Origin: Lantana camara
Taxonomy: Eukaryota > Streptophyta > Magnoliopsida > Lamiales > Verbenaceae
Reading direction: 5' to 3'
Length of the DNA stretch: 64,000 nt
NCBI GenBank assembly: GCA_037501455.1
Contig: CM074858.1
Span: 87,890,501-87,954,500 of the forward strand
In this document: one piece after another, positions 54,240 through 64,000 of the stretch
Layout: the number at the start of each line of letters is the position of its first letter
How positions within the stretch are numbered: the first letter of the stretch is position 1
Notes under the pieces: generated by a model
The model's input: the letters and a program-made list of their open reading frames with translations, nothing else
What the model was told of the DNA's origin: nothing
The model's database searches: none
Translations under genes and position numbers: made by a program

Positions 54240-54878
54240 GTGACTACTTCCAAATAAACGAATCATCAAGGCGAAAGCTCATCAAACTCCTTCAAAATGG
54301 TTCTACTTGATCAGATTCTCCTCCATTGATTCATTTTCTTAACAAGGTGACTACTTTCAGATGAACGAATCCTCAAGGTTAAAATTCGTCAAACTTCATC
54401 TTTCAATTGACTTTAAGATAGTAAGTCAATATAGCAAATCTCATTCCTTCAAATCTGAACCTTTTTCATGAACATTGATCTTGGTAAAGAATCCTTTCAT
54501 CTTCGAATTATGGTATGTTTTCGTTGTAGTGCCAATAGGTAGTGTTGACGGAGGGAAATCTCAGTGTTGACTCATAGGGCACCCTGAAATTCAAACACTA
54601 TATTCGATGCATGCTGGTTAAAGATGCAAATGAAATGTAACACATATATCACGTAAATATAACAATTAGTTACAATTTACAAAGCACATAAAATAAGATG
54701 TTGCATAATCAAAGTCATAATGTGCACACAATCATATAACCACAAAACAATTCATGCCGAAGGGTCAAAATATCAAGTCAAACAAATGCAATGCGCAGTT
54801 ATTCCTATGCCGTACGACCTAGCCAGACTCAACACGACTCAAGAGCTCAGTTTTGCAACCTAGAGCTCTGATACCATT
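54240..54878 (-). other. LARD interior and leader with PBS
   Basis: Starts with two ~107-bp tandem units (gtgactacttccaa at 54240 and gtgactactttcag at 54347). The right part contains gccgtacgacctag and ends with ctctgatacca (54866-54876), the tRNA-iMet PBS complement, next to the TRIM-like LTR at 54879. No open frame. Confidence 0.65.
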
Positions 54879-55161
54879 TGTAACAACCCAAAGACCCGTC
54901 GTTCGATATTGTCCGCTTTGGCCAAGGGTAGACCCCAAGCGCCGCACGGTTTTACGTTTCGAGCCACTGGTATAACCCAGTGCACCCAAAAGGCCTCTAC
55001 TCAGGGGAGAGAGATCCACTACTTATAAAGCAGCTTCAAACCACTCTCAAATCCGATGTGGGACAAACACCTTAGGCTATGACAGTCCACCCCCCAATAA
55101 GGGCCCAGCTTCCTCGCTGGCACACCGAATCCGGGTCCCTAGCTCTGATACCACTTAAGGA
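54879..55161 (-). mobile_element. TRIM-like LTR (206 bp) with tiny internal segment
   Basis: LTR 54879-55084 (TGTAACAACCC...GCTATGACA), then 55085-55161 with PPT complement gtccacccccca and PBS complement ctctgatacca (55143-55153). Exactly the same arrangement precedes the other LARD LTR at 26809-27091. Confidence 0.78.
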
Positions 55162-55740
55162 TGTAACACCCCAAAAGAAGGATGGCACATCCCCCGCACT
55201 GTGACCCAGATTCGGTCATGAAATAGGAAGTCCATGCCCGAAACCGAATCATGGCGAACGGGAGACCAACTCACACACTAGGCTAGGCGGATCTAACTTG
55301 ACAAACTCAGAGTGCGGAAGCAATTAAAACCAACAACAATAGATAGCGGAAGCGTTTAAAACAAAACATGCAAAGCAGGTGACGGGTTCAACTAGCATAA
55401 ATACCTAATCCCGGACATCAATTCATAAACCAATATAATAATCAGCATAAGTATCATCAATATCTAATAACATCCAAATACTAGCTTACTAACCCCACAC
55501 GGGTTTAGTCTAAGTAGAGCATATAACATAACCCTCAAGTATGAAACGTAAATACATAACATACATAAAGTATGCGACAAATGCATCCTAACACCAGCTA
55601 GACTGACAAGTGTGACTCCGAAGACTCACTTCCGCCTAGCTCAAGCCAAAAAGGAATCCTGCAAACTAAAAGATAAAATGAGGTGTCAGTCAACTGACTT
55701 AGTGAGGGGGCTAACGCACACCCACAATATATATATAAAG
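55162..55740 (-). repeat. LARD right (5') LTR, cut by C3
   Basis: Matches 27092-27680 closely (gatggcacatcccccgcactgtgaccc; gccaaaaaggaatcctgc). It ends at the C3 insertion, with taaag (55736-55740) as the presumed target-site duplicate; the rest lies beyond the window. Confidence 0.85.
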
Positions 55741-57685
55741 TGTTGGGAATAGTGCCCTAGAAAGCCGATTGTATATCCGCTTTGTACTTTTCCTTATTGT
55801 AATCACAGACAATCTTTGAATAAAGTAACGAATTGAGGCAACACTTCTTTATATGCTCTTGTTTGGTATGCGTTTACTTTAGCTGTGCATGTATGAGAAC
55901 TCCCCTAATCCTGATGACTTTAGGACTCTTCCATTTAGGTGAAATGGTTCATGAAACGAGCCCTATATCACATAAGTCATGATTAGTAAAATACTCCAAG
56001 CCGATGAGTCCTACAGACAGTGGGAGTGTCATCCTGACTCCTCTAAGGCTTGCTTGTAGGATCACGCCCTTAAGAAGGACCACCTTGTTTCATGGAGGTG
56101 CAAAGTGTATAGTTTATACGTGCGTGATACAGGAGGGTGCTTACTTCAATAAGTAAGTTCACTGAGGTGCCCCGTGTGAGAAGATTCCTAAATGGGAAAG
56201 GAAGTTTCTATTTCAGGAAATGGAAACTTCTAGATTAGGAAATATCTCACGAGTCATTGATGTGATTAATTGATCCTTAGACTTGAGGTTCCATGTCACT
56301 TTATGAGTTAACTCTGTAGTCTTAGGTATAAGCTTTGAAGGGTGTCGCCTTAGACAACTGATTCAAGGCTTATGCTGGGGCTGCACAAGTCACTCATGAA
56401 AGTGAATGAGAATCAAGAAAGGACCTACACTTGCATTTGCAAGGTGATCCCTTATTGTGTAAGTCATTCATATGCCATATGGAGTCCTTGGCCAAGGCAG
56501 TAGATCAAGACATCAAGAAAAGGGTTTCTTGGATTGAGATCAAATGGATATGAAATGCACTTAGCTTCAAGACCGGATTATTAGGGTTTTGATTATTCCC
56601 TTACCCTAGATCTTGGTTGAGAGATAGTAAGTAGGAGGATTGTATCTCACATGAATCAATGACTTAAAGGTTCTGTTGAATCGAGACATTCCAATTCAGC
56701 TAGGGGTTAAACACCTGTTGCTAGGCTATGGTCGTTTAATCTGTGGACTGATTAATTAATTAGTGAATTAATTAATTAGGGCCATTGCTAATTGAATTGA
56801 GAACCTAGAGGGTCACACACAACTTGGTTACCTGAGTTGAGGCTTTGAAATGATTAAACGAGTTAATCGAGCCGAGAGGGTTCCACACGTGTGAAACCAC
56901 ACGTGTGGGTCACATGAGTAGCACGTGTCCTTGGGACACGTGTCTCACACGTGTATATATATATTGTATATATATATATATTAAATAATTAATGTGTTAA
57001 TTATTTAATAGACTTTGGTTTAATTTTGAATTAAAAAGAAAATCTTATTTTGGAGAAAAATAATCTATTTAATTAATTACGAATTAATTAATTAGATAAA
57101 TAAGTTATTTATTTATTAATAAATAAAGTATAATAATATCCAAAAGGGTTTGGATATTTTAGCTCTCTTAAAAGTTGATTTGAATTAGAATTCAAAGTCA
57201 AAGTTCAAAATTACTTGATGATCAAGTAATAGGAGAGAGGGACCAAATCCTTAGTCCAATAGGACTAGGTTTGGCCGCCCCTCTCCCTCCTATATATAGG
57301 GGAGCTCGAGCTCCCCTTAGAGAGTAATAGACAATTCTTTTGGTTCATGTGTTGAACACCATCCTTTCTCCAAGATCAAATAAACCCTAGGTTAAGCCTA
57401 AACACTAACTAGAGAACTAGCATCCTTACTAGTTAGATTGTAGTCAAGTTGGTGGACTATCTCTAGAGAGCTTCAAGTTAGAAGTTTTGAAAATTTGAGC
57501 TTTACCATGGAGAGGGGATCAAGCCGCGAGAAGAGTATTCTTGGGTGGCTTGAAACGCTTCAAGAAAGATTATTGAAAAGTAAGTTTCTAATCTCTACGA
57601 ATTCGGATTCACGATTGCGAGTTCAAGATCCTATTGTTGGAAAATTTGTAAATTTTCGCTGCTTTCTGATTCTTGTTTTCCAACA
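55741..57685 (+). repeat. C3 5' LTR, 1,945 bp
   Basis: TGTTGGGAATAG...TTTTCCAACA, the reverse complement layout of the C1 and C2 LTRs. It contains five CACGTG cores at 56886, 56900, 56922, 56937 and 56948, a TATA box at 57290-57300, and a perfect palindrome at 57299-57316. Confidence 0.93.
56883..57317 (+). promoter_or_regulatory. C3 LTR promoter: five G-boxes, TATA box, palindrome
   Basis: Five CACGTG within about 70 bp, with ABRE-like ACGTGTC among them. About 340 bp on is ctatatatagg (57290-57300), then ggggagctcgagctcccc (57299-57316), an 18-bp perfect inverted repeat that would lie near the transcription start. C1 and C2 show the same order with drifted palindromes. Confidence 0.7.
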
Positions 57686-57687
57686 AG

Positions 57688-57701
57688 TGGTATCAGAGCC
57701 A
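57688..57701 (+). promoter_or_regulatory. C3 primer binding site (tRNA-iMet)
   Basis: TGGTATCAGAGCCA, two bases after the LTR end at 57685. Confidence 0.95.
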
Positions 57702-58638
57702 CCTCGTTAATCGTGTTTTTGATTCGTCTCAATTAAACTGAATTTGGTAGAAATTCTTAGGCTTGATGCGATTGAGTATTTATAACTATTTTAGAAAGCC
57801 TGAATTACGAAACTGTAATTTTCCTGAAAGTTTTTGAAAACTGTTTTGAAATTTTGTTTTGAAAACTGTTTTAGATTTGAAACTGTATAAACTGTTTTTG
57901 GATTTCTTGGATTGGTTTTTCTTTTGAACGAAAACACGAAACTAAAAAGCCTGGATTACGAACACGCGAAACCCCGCGCGTGAAGTCGTCGTGTGCGTGG
58001 GCTTCGCGCGCCACCGCCCACCTACCCTAGGTGCGCGCATGGGTGTCCCGCCCAGCACCTCCCGCACACCGTGCGGGAGCCTTCCGGGCCGCCCACCGTT
58101 CGCTCAGGCTGGGCGAGAATCCCGCAAGGCGAGCGGGATCGCTCGCCCAGGCCGCCCGCAACAGACGAGAGGGGCCTCGTTTTTTCCTTCGTAATCCGTT
58201 TTCGTATCTCGTGCAATCCAGTCCCAATTTTATTTATTTTATTAAAACTTGTTTTTAATTAAATTAATTTAATTTTGAATAAAATTAAAATTGGGATATT
58301 TTAGAAATAGAAACGGTTTATAATTTGGGAAATTACACCTTTAATAAAATTATTAATTTTTAGAAATTAATTGGAATTTTATTTATTTTAATAATTTGGG
58401 ATTTATTGAAAACTTTTATAAATAAGACTCGCATCAAGTCGTGTTTTAAGTCATTAGGACTTGAAACGTGAATTTTAATTTATTGGCTAAATTTAAATTC
58501 TCGCAAGAAGCATGTTAGGTGATCATGGGTTTTGACTTATGTATGGTTTTAATTTATGCACATGGATGGTTTAAAGTGGGGTTGGAGCCCTATAGTTGCG
58601 TTTTTCAATTGAGGTTGGAGCCTCACTTATGTGCGTAC
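57702..58638 (+). other. C3 leader with GC-rich block
   Basis: Untranslated leader. GC-rich block at 57965-58190 (gcgcgccaccgcccacc; ccgcacaccgtgcggg, which forms a stem), then AT-rich sequence matching the C1 leader. No MITE here, unlike C1. It ends at gtgcgtac, the G4 insertion point. Confidence 0.82.
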
Positions 58639-61317
58639 TGTAGCACCCTAGACCCCAAGGCGCCACATCCCCCGCACTGTAGCCTCAATCCACGTATGAA
58701 ATGGACAGTTCATACATAAACCAAGACCACAGCGAACGGGTGACAACAAAACGACGCTCTAGGCGGGACACTCTCCCCAACATAAACAAACAACCATGAA
58801 TTGAAAAGCGGAAGCAATAGAGTCATTCATATATACATAGGTACCATATTTATTACATAGATACATATAGGTACCAATTATCTATCAATACATTATCATA
58901 TCTTCAATAATATACATCAATAGGTATCCAAAAGCTGTCAATCGTGAACATAACATGATATCCGACAAAATATAGATACATGAAAGGTGCAACACTAGAC
59001 CCGTGATAATGCAAGACTCGACCAACGCCCGCCTAGCACAACCACGCTCAAAAGGTACCTGAAAAGTGAAGTATCAGTCTACCGAAGACTGAGTGAGGGG
59101 CAATAAATAAATATAACACACACCACATGCAAATTGTAGCCTCGGGTGAAGACTTTAGCATAAAATAAAATAGATATATAATTCAATAAGTTTAATCTTT
59201 GCCCGAGATTACAACCAACCATTTTAGCACTTTTATTTAATCATGTTTATCAATATCATGAACATGTGGCCCCGGCGAGTAAGGGCAATCTCCAACCGAA
59301 CTCCCAATCGTGAACAATACGTGATCATACTTGCTTGCTTGATAAATAAGTGATCATGCAATATAATTTAGTGCTCACATAGACAATTTCATTCTTGAAA
59401 ACATGCAATAACCCGAGGATAACCCGACATTCCGGATTAATCCCCAGTCTCCTTCTTCCTCCGGGTGATAGCGAGTTTGCAAGGCTCGACTATCCACGAC
59501 ATGGTGTGTGTAGAGGACATGACCCTCTAGACACGGAACTCCTTCCACCACTAATCTCCTAGTGGCTTCGGGGTTGATCCCAACAATGTGAGGATAATTC
59601 AGGAGTTACCCGTCAGCCCTTGCTTTCCCGGTTGGCTCAAGAATTACCCTCGGGCCCACGTGCAATCATGTACTCGCCAAACATGCTTGAAAATCATTAC
59701 AATCAATACATTCTTGCTTGAAACATTTATTACTTTGAAAACGTTTGTAAGTATAATAGGTTTTGGCCGAAAACGAGCATATAAGGGTTGTAGGGTTCGT
59801 TTTACCAAAACAAAACCTCACCTTTCTTGCAAAATATAATAAATAAGCGTTCTAAGGAGCTTGCTCCCCGTCCACGCCCTCGTGACCTGTGCAAATACGA
59901 CATATGAACATGAGACATGGACTAAAATGGCCAAAATATGACGAACGGCGAAAACGTGTCGAGACGACCACGAAAATGCAATGTGGTATTATAACTTTTG
60001 GTTTCACATCATATTAGTACATATTATAGCAATTCGGGGTCAAAGAAGTCGTTGGATCGAGGGGTCAAAATCGGAAATTTATGCAGTGAATTTTGTTCTG
60101 TCAGCCCCTTGGGAACGGCCGTTCCAGGCTTCCTTTGAAAACTGGGAACGGTCGTTCCCGTTGCCCAGAAAACGCGGCAACGTTTTTCCATTTTAAAAGC
60201 GCGCCTACGCTGGGAACGGCCCTTCCGGTTCCAAGGCCAAAGTGGGAACGGCCGTTCCCGCAGTCGGCCGCGCATATTTTGAAAAGGGATGGGAACGCCC
60301 GTTCCCACCAAGCCTTGAGGCTGGGAACGGTCGTTCCCTGCTTCTGCAACTGAAAAACAGAGCAAGAACAGAGCATGCTCTCGGGAAGAAAGCAACAAAG
60401 CCTCAAAATCCATTTTTGGAACCCCAAATGCTATAACTTATGGAAATATGATGCAAACCACTTCAATTAATGATAATATATCACTTAGACATATAAACCA
60501 TGAAATATCATCATGAATTCATGCTTTCAAGTTCATGATCAAACTTGATCATTCATGCCAAATATTCAAATATTCAAGCTAAAATTCATGCAATAATTCA
60601 TGAAATAATCACTCAATCATGCTTTGATCACCACTAGCTCATTTAACACATAAATCCTAAACCCTAGCTCATCACTTATGATCATAAATCCTCCTTTTCC
60701 ATGCAACCAACCTTGAAATGGAAAGAAATGAAGAAAGTGGATGATGATGATGATGAACTTCAAATTTCTTGGAACTCTTCTTGAAATCTTGATGATTGAT
60801 AGCAAATTATTTCTTCCTTTTTCTTCCTCTTGGAACCGAGAGAGAGAGAAATATGTTTGGGAAATATTTTGATGAATTGATCTCATGGAAGCTTGGAGAT
60901 AGAATAACATAATATCTATTTTTTTGAAAAATGTGAAATATGCTAGTTTGCCAATGAATCCACCAAGAATCCCCTCTAATCAATTGAGTATATAAGGTTT
61001 TAAAATATGATCAATTTGGTCCTAAAAGTTCATGCAATTAAGTCCCTAGAATTATAGAAAATATTTAACTAGGGACAATTTGGAAACTTTATCACTCTCG
61101 GTATAATTTTCATGCTAGAAATATTTTTCCATGTCATGTAATAATATCTCCGATGATATGAAATCGAAAAATTGAGATAAATAATATTTCATGAATTTTA
61201 TAAAATATGAATGCCACGTAAGAATATATTATGAAATTAAAAGAATTAAAAGAAAACCTACGCTCAAAACGCACACGTGGCGTGCTTACCTGTTCATCCG
61301 GAAACCGGGGCGTTACA
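58639..61317 (-). repeat. G4 3' LTR, 2,679 bp
   Basis: TGTAGCACCC...GGGGCGTTACA. It shares blocks with the G1 LTR (gccacatcccccgca, atagcgaacgggtga-like, ggcgtgcttacctg) and has its own palindrome array at 60103-60345. Confidence 0.92.
60103..60345. repeat. Array of short palindromes, GGGAACGGCCGTTCCC type
   Basis: Six spaced units: gggaacggccgttcca (60111), gggaacggtcgttccc (60144), gggaacggcccttccg (60211), gggaacggccgttccc (60244), gggaacgcccgttccc (60291) and gggaacggtcgttccc (60323). The sequence is unrelated to the G1 units but sits at the same place in the LTR, ahead of a cagagcaagaacagagc segment like the G1 cagagcagaacagggcag. Confidence 0.9.
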
Positions 61318-61336
61318 ACTCTCCCCCCCTTAGAAG
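61318..61336 (-). promoter_or_regulatory. G4 polypurine tract
   Basis: actctccccccccttag-type tract; sense strand is an uninterrupted run of G with A/G neighbours, next to the 3' LTR. Confidence 0.88.
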
Positions 61337-61355
61337 AATCTGGTCCCCAGATTCT

Positions 61356-61439
61356 CTAATCTTGCTCGAACAACTCCGGGTGGAACCGTTTCATTTTATC
61401 CTCTGTTTCCCACGTGGCTTCCTCGGTCTTGTCACTTCT
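61356..61439 (-). pseudogene. Chromodomain-like tail of G4 after an in-frame TAG
   Basis: After VKVL, TAG at 61440-61442, then 27 open codons RSDKTEEATWETEDKMKRFH, PELFEQD and a stop at 61356-61358. The pattern EEATWE is the conserved end of chromoviral chromodomain-like tails. It is conserved in sequence with G1 despite the stop. Confidence 0.75.
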
Positions 61440-64000
61440 CTACAACACCTTAACCATGGGAATTCTCCGGTTTCTCAACTCTTGAAATTTCCGATCCATA
61501 ATCTTAACCGGCCTTTGAACGAACGTCAAATTCGGTTCCAGCTCAACTTCTTCCACGGGGAGAATCGTAGTCTCATCGGGGTAATATTTCCTTAATTGAG
61601 AAACGTGGAACACGTTGTGAATCCCCGTAAGACTCGGTGGTAGGTCCAGTCGATAGGCTACCTCGCCTATTCTTTCCAAAATCTCGAACGGACCTAAGTA
61701 GCGAGGATTAAGCTTTCCTCCTTTCCCGATCCGGGTGAAACCTTTCCTTGGTGACACCTTCAAGAATACCCGGTCACCCACTTCGAATTCTAAGTCCCTT
61801 CGGCGCTTATCAGCATAGCTCTTCTGTCTATCTTGCGCGGTTTTCATCCGTTGTTGAATCATCTGAACTTTCTCAATCATAGCCTGAACGACTTTGGAAG
61901 GCCTTTCGAATCTTTCACCTCTCTTTACCCCTTCCTGTTTCGACCATTTCCATTCCTCCAGGTCGAAGAACAACGGAGATCGGCACTTCCTTCCATAAAG
62001 TAACTCGTAAGGAGCCATCCCGATCGAAGCCTGAAAGCTATTATTATACGCAAACTCGATCAAGGGAAGCTGTTCTGACCACGAGTTCTGAAAATCCATC
62101 GCGCAAGCCCGAAGAAGATCTTCCAAATACCTGATTAATCTTTCAGTCTGGCCGTCTGTTTGCGGGTGGAATGCTGTACTGAACTTAAGTTTTGTTCCCA
62201 AAACAGCCTGTAATTCCTGCCACAACTTAGAAGTGAACCTCGGGTCTCGATCTGATACTATGCTCACCGGAATACCATGAAGTCGAATAATCTCTCTGTT
62301 ATAGATCTCGGCCAACTTCGGGATCTTATAAGACATCCGGACCGGTAGAAAGTAAGCAGACTTCGTAAATCTATCCACGATCACCCAAATTCCATCAAAC
62401 CCGCCTTTAACCTTTGGTAATCCGGAAACAAAGTCCATCGTTACTTGTTCCCACTTCCACTCGGGAATAGGTAACGGTTGCAGAAGTCCCGCGGGTTTTT
62501 GATGCTCCGCTTTCACTTTCTGACAAGTCAAGCAATGTTTCACGTACTCTGCCACGTCTCTTTTCAACCCGTTCCACCAATAATATTGTCTCAAATCCTT
62601 ATACATTTTATTTCCTCCTGGGTGGATCGAGTAAGCTGACTTGTGGGCTTCTTCGAGTAGGACCCGTCTCAATTCTTCAGGTACAACTACTCTGTTTTTA
62701 AACCGAAGCAACCCGGTCTCATCAAACCCAAATGGACTCTCCGGGTCATCCTTAGCTTTACCTGCAAGTTTCTGCACTTCCGGATCCCTATTCTGAGCCT
62801 CAAATAACTGATTCTTCAATTCCGGCTGAATTGTGATATTAGAAACCCGAGCCCGTAACACAATCGGAGCAACTTCCTCACTTTCCTTTATTTCCACACT
62901 CGATACACTCGCCTTCCTGCTAAGTGCATCGGCGACCACATTGGCTTTCCCGGGATGATACTTAATTGTACAGTCATAGTCTTCCAACTTTTCCATCCAA
63001 CGCCGTTGCCTCATATTCAAATCCTTCTGCGTGAATAAATACTGGAGGCTCTTGTGGTCAGTAAAGATCTCAAAGGAAGTCCCGTAAAGATAATGTCTCC
63101 ATTTCCCGAGCGCAAAGATCACGGCTGCAAGCTCTAGGTCGTGTGTCGGATAATTCCTTTCATATTCCTTTAGCTTTCGAGAAGCATAAGCGATCACTTT
63201 TCCTTTCTGAGTCAAAACACAACCTAAACCTTCTTTAGAAGCATCCGTATACACTGCATACTCTTCTGAACCCTCGGGAAGCGTTAATACCGGAGCTGAG
63301 ACTAACTTTTCTTTCAGAAAATTAAAGCTTTGATCACACTTCTCGTCCCAGACAAACTTAACATCCTTCTTAGTCAACCGGGTTAACGGTGCCGCAATCT
63401 TGGAGAAGTCCTGAACGAATCTCCTGTAATAACCGGCCAATCCCAAGAAGCTTCTAATCTCTGAGGCGTTCTTTGGTTTCTCCCACTTAAGCACGGCCTC
63501 AATTTTCGAGGGATCGACTTCCAACCCTTTTCCTGAAATCACGTGCCCCAAGAATGAAACCCGATCGATCCAGAATTCACACTTGCTGAACTTAGCAAAC
63601 AACTGATGCTCTTTTAGTGTCTGAAGAACGAGCCTGAGATGTCTCGCGTGCTCCTCGGCTGATTTCGAGAAAACCAGAATGTCATCAATAAATATTACCA
63701 CGAACTTGTCAAGGAAAGGCCTGAATATCCGGTGCATCATATCCATAAAAGCTGTAGGGGCATTAGTCAATCCAAACGGCATAACCACGAACTCATAATG
63801 CCCGTACCGAGTATTGAATCCTGTCTTTGGAATATCCTCTGCTCGGATTCGCAGCTGATAGTATCCCTGTCTTAAATCCAATTTCGAATACACCTTAGAG
63901 CCCTGGAGTATATCGAATAACTCCTCGATATGTGGGAGGGGATACTTGTTCTTAATAGTCATCCTGTTCAACTCTCTGTAATCGATGCACATTCTCAAAG
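61440..64000 (-). CDS. G4 gypsy pol: RT, RNase H, integrase (N-terminus outside window)
   Basis: Open for at least 852 codons and continuing past the window edge. RT: YRELN...[32 protein letters not shown] (catalytic FIDD at 103-106 counting from the Met at 63998). RNase [14 protein letters not shown] (about 250) and [11 protein letters not shown]. Integrase: zinc finger H452, H459, C489, C492; DDE residues D522, D583, E619 (SDRDPRF, DGQTER). Then the [10 protein letters not shown] barrel-like region and RKYYPDE. All catalytic residues are present, unlike G1. Confidence 0.93.
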   Translation of the reverse strand, partial: LRMCIDYRELNRMTIKNKYPLPHIEELFDILQGSKVYSKLDLRQGYYQLRIRAEDIPKTGFNTRYGHYEFVVMPFGLTNAPTAFMDMMHRIFRPFLDKFVVIFIDDILVFSKSAEEHARHLRLVLQTLKEHQLFAKFSKCEFWIDRVSFLGHVISGKGLEVDPSKIEAVLKWEKPKNASEIRSFLGLAGYYRRFVQDFSKIAAPLTRLTKKDVKFVWDEKCDQSFNFLKEKLVSAPVLTLPEGSEEYAVYTDASKEGLGCVLTQKGKVIAYASRKLKEYERNYPTHDLELAAVIFALGKWRHYLYGTSFEIFTDHKSLQYLFTQKDLNMRQRRWMEKLEDYDCTIKYHPGKANVVADALSRKASVSSVEIKESEEVAPIVLRARVSNITIQPELKNQLFEAQNRDPEVQKLAGKAKDDPESPFGFDETGLLRFKNRVVVPEELRRVLLEEAHKSAYSIHPGGNKMYKDLRQYYWWNGLKRDVAEYVKHCLTCQKVKAEHQKPAGLLQPLPIPEWKWEQVTMDFVSGLPKVKGGFDGIWVIVDRFTKSAYFLPVRMSYKIPKLAEIYNREIIRLHGIPVSIVSDRDPRFTSKLWQELQAVLGTKLKFSTAFHPQTDGQTERLIRYLEDLLRACAMDFQNSWSEQLPLIEFAYNNSFQASIGMAPYELLYGRKCRSPLFFDLEEWKWSKQEGVKRGERFERPSKVVQAMIEKVQMIQQRMKTAQDRQKSYADKRRRDLEFEVGDRVFLKVSPRKGFTRIGKGGKLNPRYLGPFEILERIGEVAYRLDLPPSLTGIHNVFHVSQLRKYYPDETTILPVEEVELEPNLTFVQRPVKIMDRKFQELRNRRIPMVKVL

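Larger units (their letters stand above)
55741..58638 (+). mobile_element. Copia element C3, plus strand, 5' part
   Basis: The 5' LTR (55741-57685), PBS and leader are present; the element is then interrupted at 58639 by gypsy G4, and its remainder should follow G4 beyond the window. It is the same family as C1 and C2 (the GC-rich leader block and the ggttggagcctcacttatgtgcgtac segment match C1). Confidence 0.9.
58639..64000 (-). mobile_element. Gypsy element G4, minus strand, 3' part
   Basis: 3' LTR 58639-61317, PPT, chromodomain-like tail and pol; the gag and 5' LTR lie beyond the window. It is closely related to G1 (same LTR start TGTAGCACC, same PPT, very similar pol) but undecayed, so it inserted later. 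It is nested in the C3 leader; cgtac at 58634-58638 is the presumed duplicate. Confidence 0.93.

Noticed and set aside
57993..58262. Open frames in the GC-rich block of C3
   Set aside because: Same reason; no conserved protein between C1 and C3.
60024..60427. Overlapping open frames with repeated NGRS/ERPFP words
   Set aside because: Made by the GGGAACGGCCGTTCCC palindrome array, which reads open in several frames on both strands.

Overview
The window is plant nuclear DNA made almost entirely of nested transposable elements. The evidence is LTR retrotransposons primed by initiator tRNA-Met, a CACTA (En/Spm) DNA transposon with spliced genes, and captured exons of plant genes, all in an AT-rich background with plant-type GT-AG introns. 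A flowering plant, probably a eudicot, is likely; the species cannot be named from this. No free-standing host gene, tRNA, rRNA or CRISPR array was found.

Layout, left to right. 1-1190: a broken gag-like plant 'gypsy-type transposon' gene. About 1165-6480: a large diverged inverted repeat built of gypsy-LTR-like DNA. 6662-6858: a short TRIM-like LTR fused to a 5'-truncated gypsy LTR. 6859-26174: gypsy element G1 (minus strand, decayed), whose left LTR is split by copia element C1 (7622-17517, TSD ACCTA); C1 itself carries a Mutator-like MITE. 26560-27091: TRIM-like repeats. 27092-55740: a LARD-like non-coding LTR element (4.2-kb LTR, no pol seen) interrupted by a 13.4-kb CACTA transposon (32611-46038, TSD GAT) and by a rearranged copia C2 locus (46540-54239, TSD GTGAC present three times). 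Its right LTR is broken by copia C3 (55741 onward, plus strand), which is in turn broken by gypsy G4 (58639 to beyond the window, minus strand, with an open reading frame).

The most notable element is the CACTA transposon. By reading splice sites by hand, both of its genes assemble without a stop: a four-exon TnpD-type transposase (1,113 codons) and a nine-exon TnpA/Transposase_24-type protein (516 codons). It has 22-bp matching TIRs and dense GCGTCA subterminal repeats, so it may be autonomous. It also carries exon fragments of at least four unrelated host genes: cytokinin dehydrogenase (CKX), VTI1-type SNARE, organellar DNA gyrase A and SecA2. Two of them lie antisense inside intron 1 of tnpA.

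Other patterns: several gypsy LTR families carry, at similar places, arrays of short near-palindromes of unrelated sequence; copia LTRs carry a cluster of G-boxes (CACGTG) upstream of a TATA box; and two gypsy elements share an in-frame TAG at the same codon before a chromodomain-like tail. All calls come from reading the sequence; no search or alignment was run.
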